Assembly (NCBI GenBank): GCA_035528905.1
Contig: DATKXU010000028.1
Span: 1-30,197 of the forward strand
DNA length: 30,197 bases
Direction of reading: 5' to 3'
Origin: DATKXU01 sp035528905
Lineage (GTDB): Bacteria > Armatimonadota > UBA5829 > DTJY01
Part shown: piece after piece, positions 7,947 to 14,829 of the stretch
Layout of the letters: every line of letters starts with the position of its first letter
Numbering within the stretch: the stretch's first letter is position 1
Position numbers and translations under genes: made by a program
Notes under the pieces: generated by a model
Databases searched by the model: none
What the model was told of the DNA's origin: nothing
The model's input: the letters and a program-made list of their open reading frames with translations, nothing else

Positions 7947-9137
7947 CTACGCTTCCTGGGGCTCGTTCATGAGGACCTCTGCGCCGCTCTCAGGCATGCA
8001 TACATAAACCGACGGCGTGACACCGATGCGGGCGCGGTACTCGGCCGGCACGCGCTCCAGAAACTCCTCAACCGCTTCATCCGCGACCAGGCTGACCGTG
8101 CAGCCGCCGAAGCCCGCTCCCGTCATGCGCGAGCCGTAGACGCCGGGTATCCGCCATGCCGCCTCAGCCAGCGCATTCAACTCTCTACAGCTCACCTCGT
8201 ACATGTCCCGCAGGGATTCATGCGACTGGTTCATCAGGCGGCCGAAAAGCGCCAAGTTTCCCTGCCGCAGTGCTTCTATGCTCTCCAAGACGCGGCCGTT
8301 TTCCGTGATGACGTGCTCCGCGCGGCGCCTGACCGTAGGCGGGAGCTCGCGGCCATACCTCCGGAAATCCGAGGCCGTCACGTCACGCAGAGCCCTGATG
8401 CCGGGCAGGTACGTCTTCAGTAACGAGACGGCTTCCTCGCACTGAGCGCGGCGAACGTTGTACTGGGAATCCACCAGCCCCCGCTTCTTCAGCGTGTCGG
8501 CCACGATGACCTTGATGCCGTCCGCCGGCAAAGGAACGGCCTCGTGCTCCAACGTGCGGCAGTCTATGAACAAGGCGTGGTTCTTCCTCCCCAGGCGGGA
8601 TATGAATTGATCCATGATGCCGCAGTTGACGCCCACGAACTCGTTCTCGGCGGCCTGGCAGAGAAGCGCCATTTCCGGGCCGGACATCTCGAATCCGTCC
8701 AGCGCCTGAAAGGTCATCGCAGAGGCGACCTCCAGCGCCGCCGACGAGCTCAAACCCGCAGCCAACGGGATATCGCCTTGGATGACCAGATTCGCGCCGC
8801 TGAGCTTCTTCCGCCTCTTCTGGAGCATATAGGCCACTCCGCGAGGATAGTTGCTCCAGTCGTTTACGGGGTCGCGTCTGATGTCATCGAGGGGAAACAT
8901 GGAGATTCTGTCGAAGTTGACCGAATACAGACACACGGACGGCTCGGCAGACGGCGCACCGCCGATGAGTATGTCCCGGTCAATCGCTATGGGGAGAACA
9001 TAGCCGTCGTTGTAGTCGGTGTGCTCGCCGATCAGATTCACCCTGCCGGGAGCCCTCACCATGGCTTGAGGCGGGACGCCGTATATCTCGACGAACTTGT
9101 CTGTGAGGCAGTAAATTCTGTTCTCTAGGTCTGCCAT
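7947..9137 (-). CDS. galK: galactokinase
   Basis: A 396-residue GHMP kinase that phosphorylates alpha-D-galactose to galactose 1-phosphate with ATP, the first step of the Leloir pathway. The galactokinase signature GRVNLIGEHTDYNDGYVLP occupies residues 31-49, the ATP loop GLSSSAA 128-134, the catalytic Asp is D176 in GIMDQF, and the third GHMP motif SRMTGAGFGGC is 336-346. It is the last gene of the run glk-galT-radical SAM-galK, 12 bp after the radical SAM stop. No mutarotase or epimerase (galE) is in the window. A GGCC-type dyad follows the stop, without a T-run. Confidence 0.96.
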   Translation of the reverse strand: MADLENRIYCLTDKFVEIYGVPPQAMVRAPGRVNLIGEHTDYNDGYVLPIAIDRDILIGGAPSAEPSVCLYSVNFDRISMFPLDDIRRDPVNDWSNYPRGVAYMLQKRRKKLSGANLVIQGDIPLAAGLSSSAALEVASAMTFQALDGFEMSGPEMALLCQAAENEFVGVNCGIMDQFISRLGRKNHALFIDCRTLEHEAVPLPADGIKVIVADTLKKRGLVDSQYNVRRAQCEEAVSLLKTYLPGIRALRDVTASDFRRYGRELPPTVRRRAEHVITENGRVLESIEALRQGNLALFGRLMNQSHESLRDMYEVSCRELNALAEAAWRIPGVYGSRMTGAGFGGCTVSLVADEAVEEFLERVPAEYRARIGVTPSVYVCMPESGAEVLMNEPQEA

Positions 9138-9149
9138 AGCTGCGTTCTT

Positions 9150-10574
9150 CTATTTTGTGTGTCCGGCAGCGGGCTTCTTAGGGCGAGCCAGCTCACGCGT
9201 GCGCTCGCCCAGCGATTTTACCCACTCGACGAAGCCTCGGTTAGCCGCCTCCCAGTGCTTGATCTGCCGATTCCCATAGTACCGGAGGAAGGCTGAGAAG
9301 AGTTTGAAGCGAAATGCGAGTTTCACACACTGCCACAGGGTGTAGAATCGCTTCATGGCCTTGAACGTCTCCTTCTGGAGCGTATACGGCATCATTGTCT
9401 TCGGCTCGTACACCACGTGATGTCCGTCGTAGAGCGACCAGTCCTTTGTGAATATCCTGGCTTCCTCGTCGAGCTGCCGGTACAGCCTGGTGCCGGGGAT
9501 GGGCGTCAGTACCGAGAACTGGACCGTATCAATTCCGTTCCTGAGGCTGAATTCAACTGTCTGCTGAATGGTCTGCGGGCTGTCCTGATCTGCGCCGGTG
9601 ATGAACATCCCATGAACCATTATGTTATACTTGTGCAGCCTGCGGATACACTCCTCTATCTCCTCCAGCTTCTGCCCCTTGTTGAAGGCCTCCAGCGTTG
9701 CCGGATTGATGGATTCCAAGCCTATGTAGAGCATGAAGCACTTGCTCCGCTGCATGAGCCTGAGCAGCTCCTCGTCCTTAGCGACATCAACTCGAGCCTG
9801 CGCCGTCCAGCCAGCCGTCAGCCCCAATCGTATAATGCCCTCGCAGAGCTCCTTGGCGCGGGCGCGGTTGGCCGTGAGATTATCATCGTAGAAGAATATC
9901 TGCTTGCGCCGGTTGTGACGCAGTTCCTCGATCACGCTCTCCGTGCTCCTGAAGCGGTACTTCCTGCCGAACATCTCCGTGACCGAGCAGAATGTGCAGT
10001 TGAACGGACACCCTCTGGAGGTCAGGACGGGCGTTATCCGGATTCGCCTGGAGCCGTGTATCAGGCTCAGGTCGGGGAGCGGAAGAGAGTCGAGGTCTTG
10101 TATTGCCTTCCGCGGCGGATTATGCTTGACCTCATCGTCGTGAACGTAGGAGAGGCCGGAAACATCCCGAGGCTCAGCTCCTGCGAAGAGACAATGCGCC
10201 AGCTCGACGATCGTTTCCTCGCCTTCACCCCGGGCGCAGTAGGGAGCGTGCTGGAGAGCCTCTTCCGGAAGGAATGTGGCATGCGGCCCTCCTATCACGA
10301 CGGGGATGCCGCGCTGGCGCAGGCGGTCCGCCACCTGGTAGCCGCCGGGAGCGGTTGATGTAGTGATCGAAATGCCGACTAGGTCCGCCTGACAAAGATC
10401 GCTCCAGTCTATCTCCTGGATGTCCTGGCAGTACACTCGTACATCGAAGCCGTCGCGCTCCAGAACAGCGCCCATGATCGGCAGACCGAGACGCGGCAGC
10501 TTGATGCGGCTATAGACGTGGTATCCAGGCGCTTTGGGCTCGATGAGTCTTATGCGTTTTCTGTCCTTGCTCAC
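9150..10574 (-). CDS. B12-binding radical SAM protein
   Basis: About 474 residues, with an N-terminal cobalamin-binding-like Rossmann domain (about 1-140) and a radical SAM core. The [4Fe-4S] ligands are in RGCPFNCTFC (C195, C199, C202, numbered from the longer TTG start). The domain order and the GRKYRFRS and YDDNLTANR segments place it with the large B12-dependent radical SAM group that includes methyltransferases and the hopanoid HpnJ/HpnH-like enzymes; the reaction cannot be assigned. The long frame starts at TTG 10592, but GTG at 10572-10574 has GGGAGG ten bases upstream and is preferred. It sits between galT and galK and is surely co-transcribed with them, suggesting a galactose-linked glycolipid or envelope role. 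Confidence 0.88.
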   Translation of the reverse strand: MSKDRKRIRLIEPKAPGYHVYSRIKLPRLGLPIMGAVLERDGFDVRVYCQDIQEIDWSDLCQADLVGISITTSTAPGGYQVADRLRQRGIPVVIGGPHATFLPEEALQHAPYCARGEGEETIVELAHCLFAGAEPRDVSGLSYVHDDEVKHNPPRKAIQDLDSLPLPDLSLIHGSRRIRITPVLTSRGCPFNCTFCSVTEMFGRKYRFRSTESVIEELRHNRRKQIFFYDDNLTANRARAKELCEGIIRLGLTAGWTAQARVDVAKDEELLRLMQRSKCFMLYIGLESINPATLEAFNKGQKLEEIEECIRRLHKYNIMVHGMFITGADQDSPQTIQQTVEFSLRNGIDTVQFSVLTPIPGTRLYRQLDEEARIFTKDWSLYDGHHVVYEPKTMMPYTLQKETFKAMKRFYTLWQCVKLAFRFKLFSAFLRYYGNRQIKHWEAANRGFVEWVKSLGERTRELARPKKPAAGHTK

Positions 10575-10616
10575 TGCTGCTCGCCCTCCCAAGCCTCGCG
10601 AGTGAGGCCGGCCAGA

Positions 10617-11594
10617 TCACGTCCGCGGTTCTGCTTCTCGAAGCTCTCTGGCTTTCTCCTCAGCGAGGGTATCGTTTATAAATACGCCGGCTCCCGATTC
10701 CGATCCGGCCAGATATTTCAGCTTGTCCTTGGTTCTGTACGGCGGATAGAACTCTATATGAAAATGATAGTATCCGTGCGCCTTTCCATCCGTGGGCTTC
10801 TGGTGCAGCACCATCATGTACGGAAGCGAAAACTGCCATAGGTTATCGTATTTCAGAAGCACCACCTTCAGGACATCCGCCAGTGCGCGTTTTTCGGCAT
10901 CCGGGAACTCCGGCAAGCATCGGCGATGCTGCTTCGGCACGATGTGCACTTCATATGGATACCTGGCATGGAATGGGACGAAGGCTGCGAAGTGCTCATT
11001 CTGCGCCACCAGGCGCCGCCCGTCCTTCAATTCCTCCACGAGTATGTCGCACAGTAGGCACCTGCCGGTCCTGCGCTTATACTTGCGGCTGGAACTGAGC
11101 TCCTTTTCGATGACCGGCGGCACGAAAGGGTAGGCGTATATTTGCCCATGAGGATGGGGCAGCGTGACACCAATCTCTTTTCCCTTGTTTTCAAAAATGA
11201 AAACGTAGTCAACGAAGTCAAGCTTGCCCAGTTCGACATACCGGTCCGCCCAGACATGTATCAACCGCTCGATCTCGTCCTCGCTCTCGTCGGTCAGCGT
11301 GCCCACGTGTTCCGGCGAGTACAGCACAACTTCACACACACCTGCGGCGGGCCGAACTTTGTACAACTGCGTTCCCTTCACATCAGGCGCCGGCGGCTGC
11401 CGGCTGAGCGACGGGAACTTGTTCTCAAAAGTAACGAGCTCGTAGTCCGGGGCCGGAACCTCCGTCGGGAATCCATTCTCCCTGCTGGGACACAGCGGGC
11501 AGTAATCGTCCGCCGGGAAGAAGGTTCGCTCCTGGCGATGCGTCGCAGTGATCACCCATTGCTCCAACAGCGGATGCCAACGTAACTCTGACAA
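10617..11594 (-). CDS. galT: galactose-1-phosphate uridylyltransferase
   Basis: A 325-residue HIT-superfamily enzyme exchanging UMP between UDP-glucose and galactose 1-phosphate, the second Leloir step. The zinc-site cysteines are in CPLC (C32, C35). The active-site triad motif HPHGQ is at 147-151, with H149 as the UMP-accepting nucleophile, and the second His region YEVHIVPKQHRR lies near residue 215-226. The start is TTG at 11592-11594, preceded by AAAGGAA, about five bases upstream, which supports this unusual codon. It lies 17 nt past the stop of the tiny coupled ORF and 42 bp before the radical SAM gene, in the same operon as galK. Confidence 0.95.
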   Translation of the reverse strand: MSELRWHPLLEQWVITATHRQERTFFPADDYCPLCPSRENGFPTEVPAPDYELVTFENKFPSLSRQPPAPDVKGTQLYKVRPAAGVCEVVLYSPEHVGTLTDESEDEIERLIHVWADRYVELGKLDFVDYVFIFENKGKEIGVTLPHPHGQIYAYPFVPPVIEKELSSSRKYKRRTGRCLLCDILVEELKDGRRLVAQNEHFAAFVPFHARYPYEVHIVPKQHRRCLPEFPDAEKRALADVLKVVLLKYDNLWQFSLPYMMVLHQKPTDGKAHGYYHFHIEFYPPYRTKDKLKYLAGSESGAGVFINDTLAEEKARELREAEPRT

Positions 11595-11610
11595 CGCGAT
11601 TCCTTTCTAC

Positions 11611-11703
11611 TCAAGGGATCAAGGTTTCCAGGAAGCTACGGTCGGGAAGCGGTTCCGGGTCGCCCTGGATTCCTGGATCCCTTGACCCCTGGACCCCTTT
11701 TTT
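11611..11703. repeat. nested inverted-repeat block between glk and galT
   Basis: TCAAGGGATC (11611-11620) pairs with GATCCCTTGA (11676-11685), and inside it TCCAGG (11627-11632) pairs with CCTGGA (11664-11669). Further GGATCC/CCAGG/GGGGTCC words fill the right half up to a six-base T-run (11698-11703, plus strand). In the minus-strand operon transcript this could fold into a long hairpin just before galT, without a downstream U-run in that direction. It may be a processing or attenuation element, or a mobile intergenic repeat. Confidence 0.55.
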
Positions 11704-11771
11704 CGATCGAACCAGTAATAGGTGATGAGCCTGCCGTCATCCTTCATGACGGTCTGCTTTCTCATCCGCAT
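11619..11771 (-). CDS. tiny ORF overlapping the end of the ROK kinase gene
   Basis: A 50-codon frame starting at ATG 11769-11771, with AGGAG eight bases upstream inside the kinase gene; its third codon ATG (11763-11765) forms an ATGA overlap with the kinase stop. The first 22 residues contain MKDDGRLITYYWFDRK, a DGR-x-I-x-YY-x-F pattern that looks like a real small conserved domain. From memory, similar 40-60 residue proteins occur in other environmental bacteria, which was not verified. The last 25 residues are encoded by the inverted-repeat block, as though the repeat had replaced the original end. Function unknown; possibly spurious. Confidence 0.4.
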   Translation of the reverse strand: MRMRKQTVMKDDGRLITYYWFDRKKGSRGQGIQESRATRNRFPTVASWKP

Positions 11772-12751
11772 GCTTCCATCTCCTGCAGGACAAGGACCAC
11801 GCCGCCCATAATCCCGGCATCGTCGCCGAGAGCGGCCGGCACAACCTGGCAGACTTCGAGAGCCTCCTTCAGGGCGTTCGCTCGAACGGTGCGCATTATT
11901 GGATCCCAGAGCACGGCGCCGGCCTGCGATATCCCGCCGCCTATGACCACCATCTCTGGATTCAGGAAGTTGATCGCGTTCGCAACGCCGATGCCTATGA
12001 AGTAACCGGTCTCCTCCATGACCTCGACGGCAACCTGGTCGCCCTGCGCCGCTGCTTCGGCAATCATGGCAGGCGTGATGTCCTGGAACTTGGGCTCGAC
12101 CTGATTGACGAGCACGGTCTCTCTGCCCATGTAGACTTCCCGGAGAGCGCGTTCGACTATGGCATCGCGGCGTGCCTCTCCCTCCAGATCGCCGAAGTTG
12201 CCGCAGCCACACTGCATGCCATTCGGGTTAATGACCTGGTGTCCTATCTCGCCGCCGCCCTCGTTCGCGCCCAGCCACAGCTTTCCATCAAGAATGATTC
12301 CGCCGCCGATGCCGGTTCCCAGCGTCAGCATCACCATACTGTTGACATCTTTCGCGGCGCCGAACCGGAATTCCCCCAGTGCAGCGACATTGACGTCGTT
12401 GCCCATGTACGCGGGGATGCCGAGATGCTCGTGAATCGGCGCTAGGAGCTGGAAACCAGCCCAGTCCTTGAAATTCGGGGACCAGAGAACGATGCCTTCC
12501 CGCGATTTGTGGCGGCCGGGCACCCCCATGCCGATGCCGCATACGTCCTTGGCCTCTACTCCGGCATCGGTCATCGCATCGCGGATGGCCTGCACTATCT
12601 GAGAGACCGTGATCTCAGGGCCTTCCATCGCCTGGGACGGCCGCCGGCCCTCGCCGATGATATGGCCCTCTTTGTCTGTAACGGCGGCGCGGACGTTCGT
12701 GCCGCCCAGGTCCACGCCGATTATGTGCTTTCCCGATAGGTTTGGCTTCAA
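11762..12751 (-). CDS. glk: ROK-family sugar kinase, probable glucokinase
   Basis: A 329-residue ROK kinase, most likely phosphorylating glucose at O6. ATP-binding DLGGTN is at 14-19, catalytic Asp in GNDVN (D119) and GTGIGGG at 145-151. The ROK zinc site is altered: His171 in EIGH and Cys181/Cys183 in CGCG are present, but the third cysteine of the usual CGCGNxGCxE is Asp188 (CGCGNFGDLE). It lacks a helix-turn-helix, so it is an enzyme and not a ROK repressor. The start is TTG at 12749-12751, with AAAGGA about eight bases upstream. It is first in the operon, directly behind a near-consensus promoter, followed by galT, the radical SAM gene and galK. Confidence 0.88.
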   Translation of the reverse strand: MKPNLSGKHIIGVDLGGTNVRAAVTDKEGHIIGEGRRPSQAMEGPEITVSQIVQAIRDAMTDAGVEAKDVCGIGMGVPGRHKSREGIVLWSPNFKDWAGFQLLAPIHEHLGIPAYMGNDVNVAALGEFRFGAAKDVNSMVMLTLGTGIGGGIILDGKLWLGANEGGGEIGHQVINPNGMQCGCGNFGDLEGEARRDAIVERALREVYMGRETVLVNQVEPKFQDITPAMIAEAAAQGDQVAVEVMEETGYFIGIGVANAINFLNPEMVVIGGGISQAGAVLWDPIMRTVRANALKEALEVCQVVPAALGDDAGIMGGVVLVLQEMEACG

Positions 12752-12785
12752 CGCAGCTTTCCTTTAAACAGCGGCTTGCCGGATA

Positions 12786-12814
12786 AGTATAACCCTCCCG
12801 TTCAGAGGTGTCAA
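12786..12814 (-). promoter_or_regulatory. near-perfect sigma70 promoter of the glk-galT-galK operon
   Basis: On the minus strand TTGACA (12809-12814), a 17-bp spacer and TATACT (12786-12791). The -35 contains the TGA stop codon of the upstream tauE gene (12811-12813), so tauE transcripts run straight into the operon promoter. Transcription would start near 12779, about 28 nt before the kinase start codon. No obvious operator dyad overlaps it. Confidence 0.8.
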
Positions 12815-13605
12815 TCGCAGACGCCGCTTCTGCGGCGGCGGATCATCAGGCCGGCCATGACCAGCATCAGAAGCCCGAACATCCCCCTGAGCACCGGATC
12901 GCCGACCTCCACGTTCGCAATCCTCGCACCGACCAGTCCGCCCGGGATGCCTCCCAGCGCCAACCAGACGGCGATATGCCAGCGGACATTGCCGTGTTTG
13001 CTGTGGATCAGCGTGCCGGAGATCGAGACGGGGATGATTACCGCGAGCGAAATGCCCTGCGCCAGCTTCTGCGTATAACCGAAGAGCAGGACGAGCGCCG
13101 GGACCATGACAATTCCACCGCCGACTCCCAGCAAACCGCTCGCAGCGCCGGTGACTACACCTATCACCACAATGACTAACGCGCCGATCGGTTGATCAGC
13201 GGGGAACGCATGCCCGGCCACCACAGGTCCGGCCGCCACTGCGGACGCGAATACCGCCCGCGCCTCGTACATCATTCTCAAGCCGATGGCGGCCAGGAAC
13301 AGGCCGAAGTATGTCCTCAGCCGCCTTGCGCTCGTCAGCACGCATATCCGCGCTCCGACGGCGGCCCCGACTACGCCGCCGACCGCGAGCTCGATGGCGA
13401 CGAGCCAATCAACATGGCCGTGTCCGCTGTACGACAAGGCGGTGAACAGCGCCACGGGTGCCATATAGGCGAGGGAAGTTCCGTGCGCCCGGTGCTGGCT
13501 CAGTCCGAGCAGATAGACCAGCACAGGCACCAGCACGGATCCGCCGCCGATGCCCAGGAGGCCGCTGAGCATGCCGGTGGCGAAACCCAGAACCATTATG
13601 GACAT
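12811..13605 (-). CDS. TauE/SafE-family membrane permease
   Basis: A 264-residue inner-membrane protein with about eight spans in two inverted halves, each opened by the family motif: GLLGIGGGSVLVPVL (15-29) and GLLGVGGGIVMVPAL (157-171). Members export or import sulfite, sulfoacetate, taurine-related or other small anions; the substrate here is not predictable and no sulfur gene adjoins it. The ATG at 13603-13605 has only a weak GGGGCGG upstream. It has its own promoter (13716-13744) and its end overlaps the promoter of the galactose operon. Confidence 0.9.
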   Translation of the reverse strand: MSIMVLGFATGMLSGLLGIGGGSVLVPVLVYLLGLSQHRAHGTSLAYMAPVALFTALSYSGHGHVDWLVAIELAVGGVVGAAVGARICVLTSARRLRTYFGLFLAAIGLRMMYEARAVFASAVAAGPVVAGHAFPADQPIGALVIVVIGVVTGAASGLLGVGGGIVMVPALVLLFGYTQKLAQGISLAVIIPVSISGTLIHSKHGNVRWHIAVWLALGGIPGGLVGARIANVEVGDPVLRGMFGLLMLVMAGLMIRRRRSGVCD

Positions 13606-13715
13606 GATCCGCCCCGTCTTGATGCGCTCGAGATCAACCCGTGTGGAATGCAGCGAACTCGTCCTCTCCGGGCCTGGGATTTCCGCCCATTGTACGTCGG
13701 GCAGCGGCCTCGGCT

Positions 13716-13744
13716 ATTATAGTGCTTGGAATCGAGGAAGGCAA
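13716..13744 (-). promoter_or_regulatory. sigma70-type promoter of tauE
   Basis: On the minus strand TTGCCT (13739-13744), 17 bp, then a perfect TATAAT (13716-13721). Transcription would start near 13709, giving a leader of about 100 nt. Confidence 0.65.
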
Positions 13745-13768
13745 GGCGCGGTACGATAAAGCCGGGAT

Positions 13769-13858
13769 TCACGCACCCATCACAAACGGCAGCCAGGTGA
13801 GGCGTACTCTCGTGCAGCCGAAGGGCACGAGCAGGGCATCAACCTCGCCGCCTGATGC
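13769..13858 (-). pseudogene. C-terminal remnant of a GH127/DUF1680 gene
   Basis: Read on the minus strand, this stretch encodes DALLVPFGCTRVRLTWLPFV followed by MGA and a stop. The intact GH127 enzyme encoded at 16500-18536 ends with DALLVPFGCTSIRLTWLPFV, so 18 of 20 residues agree and the DNA is visibly similar too. Similarity fades a few residues upstream and the frame hits TGA about 10 codons further up, so only the last 30 codons survive. It is a deletion scrap of a second GH127 copy or of a partial duplication. The tauE promoter lies just downstream of it. Confidence 0.75.
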
Positions 13859-13997
13859 TCTCCCACACGGCGGAATTGAGGTGAATCAGAGCTGTCGCGG
13901 GTAGGCCCATCGAATTCGGGACCGACGCAGGATTCGCCGACTTCCGACTGTGTTGCGTGTAGACTGAGACAACGAGCGAATCAGAGGTGGCAGGGAT
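13859..13997. other. gap before the SagB gene
   Basis: No clear promoter for the rightward SagB-type gene was found. A TAGACT hexamer lies near 13960 without a good -35. No gene, hairpin terminator or RNA recognised. Confidence 0.3.
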
Positions 13998-14762
13998 ATG
14001 AGATACCCGGAAGAGTACCGCCGGTTTCTGCGAGCGGATGGCTGAAAAGAGTGGTTTCAGGAGAGCCATGAGACGGACGAAAGAAAAGGTCTGGCACGCG
14101 CTTTGCCCCGGAAGCCCTATCCCAAAGACGCGAAGGTAGTTGATCTGGTCGCCCCGGAGGACCTGACTTGTGGAAATATGACAGTGCGAGATGTGATCGG
14201 CCGCCGGAGGAGCCGGAGGCGGTACACGGAAGACTGTCCAACCGTGGAAGAACTCTCCTTTCTACTCTGGGCCACGCAAGGGGTATCCAAGGTCCGTGAG
14301 CTGCCGGACGGCATTGCCACACTCCGGACTGTGCCATCCGGCGGCTCGCTTCATTCGTTCGAGACCTATCTATACATAAACCGCGTTGACGGTGTCCCGG
14401 CGGCGCTCTACCGGTATGTACCGCTGGAGCACAAACTGCTCTTCATGTATGCAGATCCGGACCTGCCAGGCAAGGTTGCCCATGCGTGTTCCGGACAATC
14501 ATTCGTGGAGACGGCGGCGGTCGTCTTTGTCTGGACTACTATCCCCTATCGGATGGAATGGCGGTATACAATCGTGGCCCACAAGGTCATCGCCATTGAT
14601 GTCGGCCATCTTTGCCAGAACCTGTATCTCGCCAGTGAGTCCATTGGAGCCGGCACATGTGCCATCGGCGCCTATTGCCAGGATGAGATGGATTCGATCC
14701 TGGGCGTGGATGGCAAAGACGAGTTCACCACCTACGTTGCTGCGGTCGGGAGGATCGAATGA
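13998..14762 (+). pseudogene. SagB-type FMN nitroreductase with an in-frame TGA
   Basis: The natural start is ATG at 13998 with AGAGGTGG seven bases upstream. After 15 codons (ending RRFLRADG) the frame meets TGA at 14043-14045, then continues KEWFQESHETDERKG and KPYPKDAKVVDLVAPEDL, the normal N-terminal region of thermophile-type SagB nitroreductases. Downstream everything is intact: the FMN-phosphate arginines RRRSRRRYT, the PSGGSLHSFETYL loop and GAGTCAIGAY, ending at 14762. A frame open from TTG 14103 (219 residues) keeps the whole catalytic domain but has a weak ribosome-binding site. SagB-type proteins oxidise azolines or reduce nitro/quinone substrates with FMN; no peptide-maturation partner is nearby. 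A TGG-to-TGA mutation, readthrough or reinitiation are the options. Confidence 0.72.
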
Positions 14763-14829
14763 AGTCGAGCCTTCCGACCCGAGTCGCTTTGCCGGTCTGC
14801 CATGATGTCAGTATCGAGCCGGTAGTACC

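Noticed and set aside
6212..14762. Stop-codon reassignment as explanation for the in-frame stops
   Set aside because: TAG, TAA and TGA are all involved, while the same codons end intact genes nearby (gyrB and galK TAG, glk TGA), so no single reassignment fits.
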